NCBI GenBank assembly: GCA_000342265.1
Contig: CP004348.1
Location: 1,674,001-1,738,000, forward strand
Direction: 5' to 3'
DNA length: 64,000 nucleotides
Source of the DNA: a beta proteobacterium CB
Lineage (GTDB): Bacteria; Pseudomonadota; Gammaproteobacteria; Burkholderiales; Burkholderiaceae
Below, in pieces: positions 63,455-64,000 of this stretch (the stretch's first letter is position 1; each line of letters opens with the position of its first letter). The position numbers and the translations under genes are program-made. The notes under the pieces were generated by a model, which made no database searches, was not told where the DNA came from, and saw only the letters and a program-made list of their open reading frames with translations.

Positions 63455-63484
63455 TTATATAGGTCTGAAGCCGTGGATTTCAAG
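63454..63484 (-). promoter_or_regulatory. groES promoter with overlapping sigma-32 and sigma-70 features
   Basis: On the minus strand CTTGAAA (63484-63478) matches the sigma-32 -35 element exactly. Thirteen bases later ACCTATATA resembles the sigma-32 -10, and within the same stretch TATAAT (63459-63454) makes a perfect sigma-70 -10, at 18 bases from TTGAAA. The -10 abuts the CIRCE operator, so HrcA would occlude or block the start region. Confidence 0.75.
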
Positions 63485-63537
63485 GGCAAACCTGGAGAAT
63501 TTATTAACAACACCGCAATCCTGCAGCAAGGATTTGT

Positions 63538-63894
63538 CTACTTCAAAGCTTCTGCAACTCCCCTTTGTCTTTGCTCTTGCAAGACAGTCAAAAATCGCGT
63601 GGTTTTGATGGTCACCTCGTCCTGATATTGACTCTGTGTAATCGCCTTATTCTCAAGCAGCATTGCAGTCACCAACATCGAATCAATGTAATCTAAAAAA
63701 TCTCGATTTTCCGGGTAGTACTTTGTTACTAAGGCCTGAATTTCCCGAAGGGATGCAACCCGACTTTGATTTTTTGCTTCCGACTCATAGATCATGCGCC
63801 TTAACTGCTGACTAAGTAACTGATCCCGATCCTGCGCATGGGCAAAATGAAGTGTGCCCATCAGCGCAGCTGCAATTAATAGATTTCTCATCAT
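63538..63894 (-). CDS. Hypothetical small secreted protein
   Basis: I do not recognise this 118-residue protein. It has a clear signal peptide (MMRNLLIAAALMGTLHFAHAQ, probable cleavage after AHA near 20). The rest is a hydrophilic, mostly helical chain rich in Gln, Glu and Arg with no Cys, so no disulfides. A mature protein of about 98 residues would be periplasmic or exported. It lies upstream of groES on the same strand, with about 219 bases between that hold the chaperonin promoter and CIRCE. Another minus-strand gene ends 30 bases upstream, so the two may be cotranscribed. Confidence 0.7.
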   Translation of the reverse strand: MMRNLLIAAALMGTLHFAHAQDRDQLLSQQLRRMIYESEAKNQSRVASLREIQALVTKYYPENRDFLDYIDSMLVTAMLLENKAITQSQYQDEVTIKTTRFLTVLQEQRQRGVAEALK

Positions 63895-63924
63895 GACTTT
63901 ATTTAACTATCAATCTAAATATTC

Positions 63925-63999
63925 TTAGGAGTCACTTTTATAAACTGGAATCTCATGCGCTCTAGCATCGATCTCCAGAGGAGCATTCCTATAACCCAC
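63925..63999 (-). CDS. C-terminal end of an unidentified minus-strand gene (partial)
   Basis: One reverse frame is open from the right edge of the window for 24 codons to a TAA at 63927-63925. It reads VGYRNAPLEIDARAH followed by EIPVYKSDS. The composition is protein-like, and the direction and 30-base gap to the downstream signal-peptide gene fit a coding end. The family cannot be named from so short a piece. Confidence 0.5.
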   Translation of the reverse strand: MGYRNAPLEIDARAHEIPVYKSDS

Positions 64000-64000
64000 C

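Overview
The window is a dense block of bacterial housekeeping genes. Protein families and local gene orders (clpS-clpA beside a cold-shock gene, rpsT divergent from murJ, glcDEF-yggS-proC, queA-tgt-yajC-secD-secF, pntAA-pntAB-pntB, hrcA-hemH-grpE-dnaK-dnaJ, groES-groEL with a CIRCE operator) point to a betaproteobacterium of the Burkholderiales. The small intergenic gaps, many stop/start overlaps and moderate G+C (judged by eye) fit a streamlined freshwater Burkholderiaceae genome such as Polynucleobacter. The genus is an inference from recall, not from a search.

Layout. 1-7100: clpA (its C-terminal end lies beyond the left edge) and clpS, a cold-shock gene, a secreted DUF192 protein, ppnP-argG-argF on the minus strand, a DUF3579 protein and rpsT. 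7250-17850: murJ and a SirB1-type gene, dedA, miaA, purM, then a plus-strand run of a permease gene, hda, a HAD phosphatase, pcnB, folK and panB. 17865-24002: the minus-strand chaperone cluster hrcA-hemH-grpE-dnaK-dnaJ. 24040-37213: nadK-recN, glnE, then a very large yhdP-type gene, a nitrilase-family gene, tldD and a DAHP synthase gene. 37266-48602: cobalamin adenosyltransferase, divergent glcDEF-yggS-proC, ubiA, recG, queA-tgt. 48725-56560: yajC-secD-secF, purB-waaA, a GST gene and mnmA. 56737-64000: the split proton-translocating transhydrogenase operon, a secreted cupin, a Bug-type solute-binding protein, groES-groEL, a small unknown secreted protein and the C-terminal end of a further minus-strand gene.

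The main functional theme is protein quality control. DnaK/DnaJ/GrpE, GroES/GroEL, ClpA/ClpS and the repressor HrcA are all encoded here. Two RpoH (sigma-32)-type promoters are legible upstream of grpE and dnaK, both with a 13-base spacer. A near-perfect CIRCE operator lies just downstream of a combined sigma-32/sigma-70-like promoter of groES. Tandem terminators separate grpE from dnaK, and a 10-bp hairpin precedes the GTG-initiated dnaJ.

I found no rRNA, tRNA, CRISPR array, insertion sequence, prophage or obvious foreign DNA, and no gap longer than 300 bases without a gene. I see no convincing previously undescribed multi-gene system. The points worth a second look are regulatory structures and a few proteins that lack a usual key residue.
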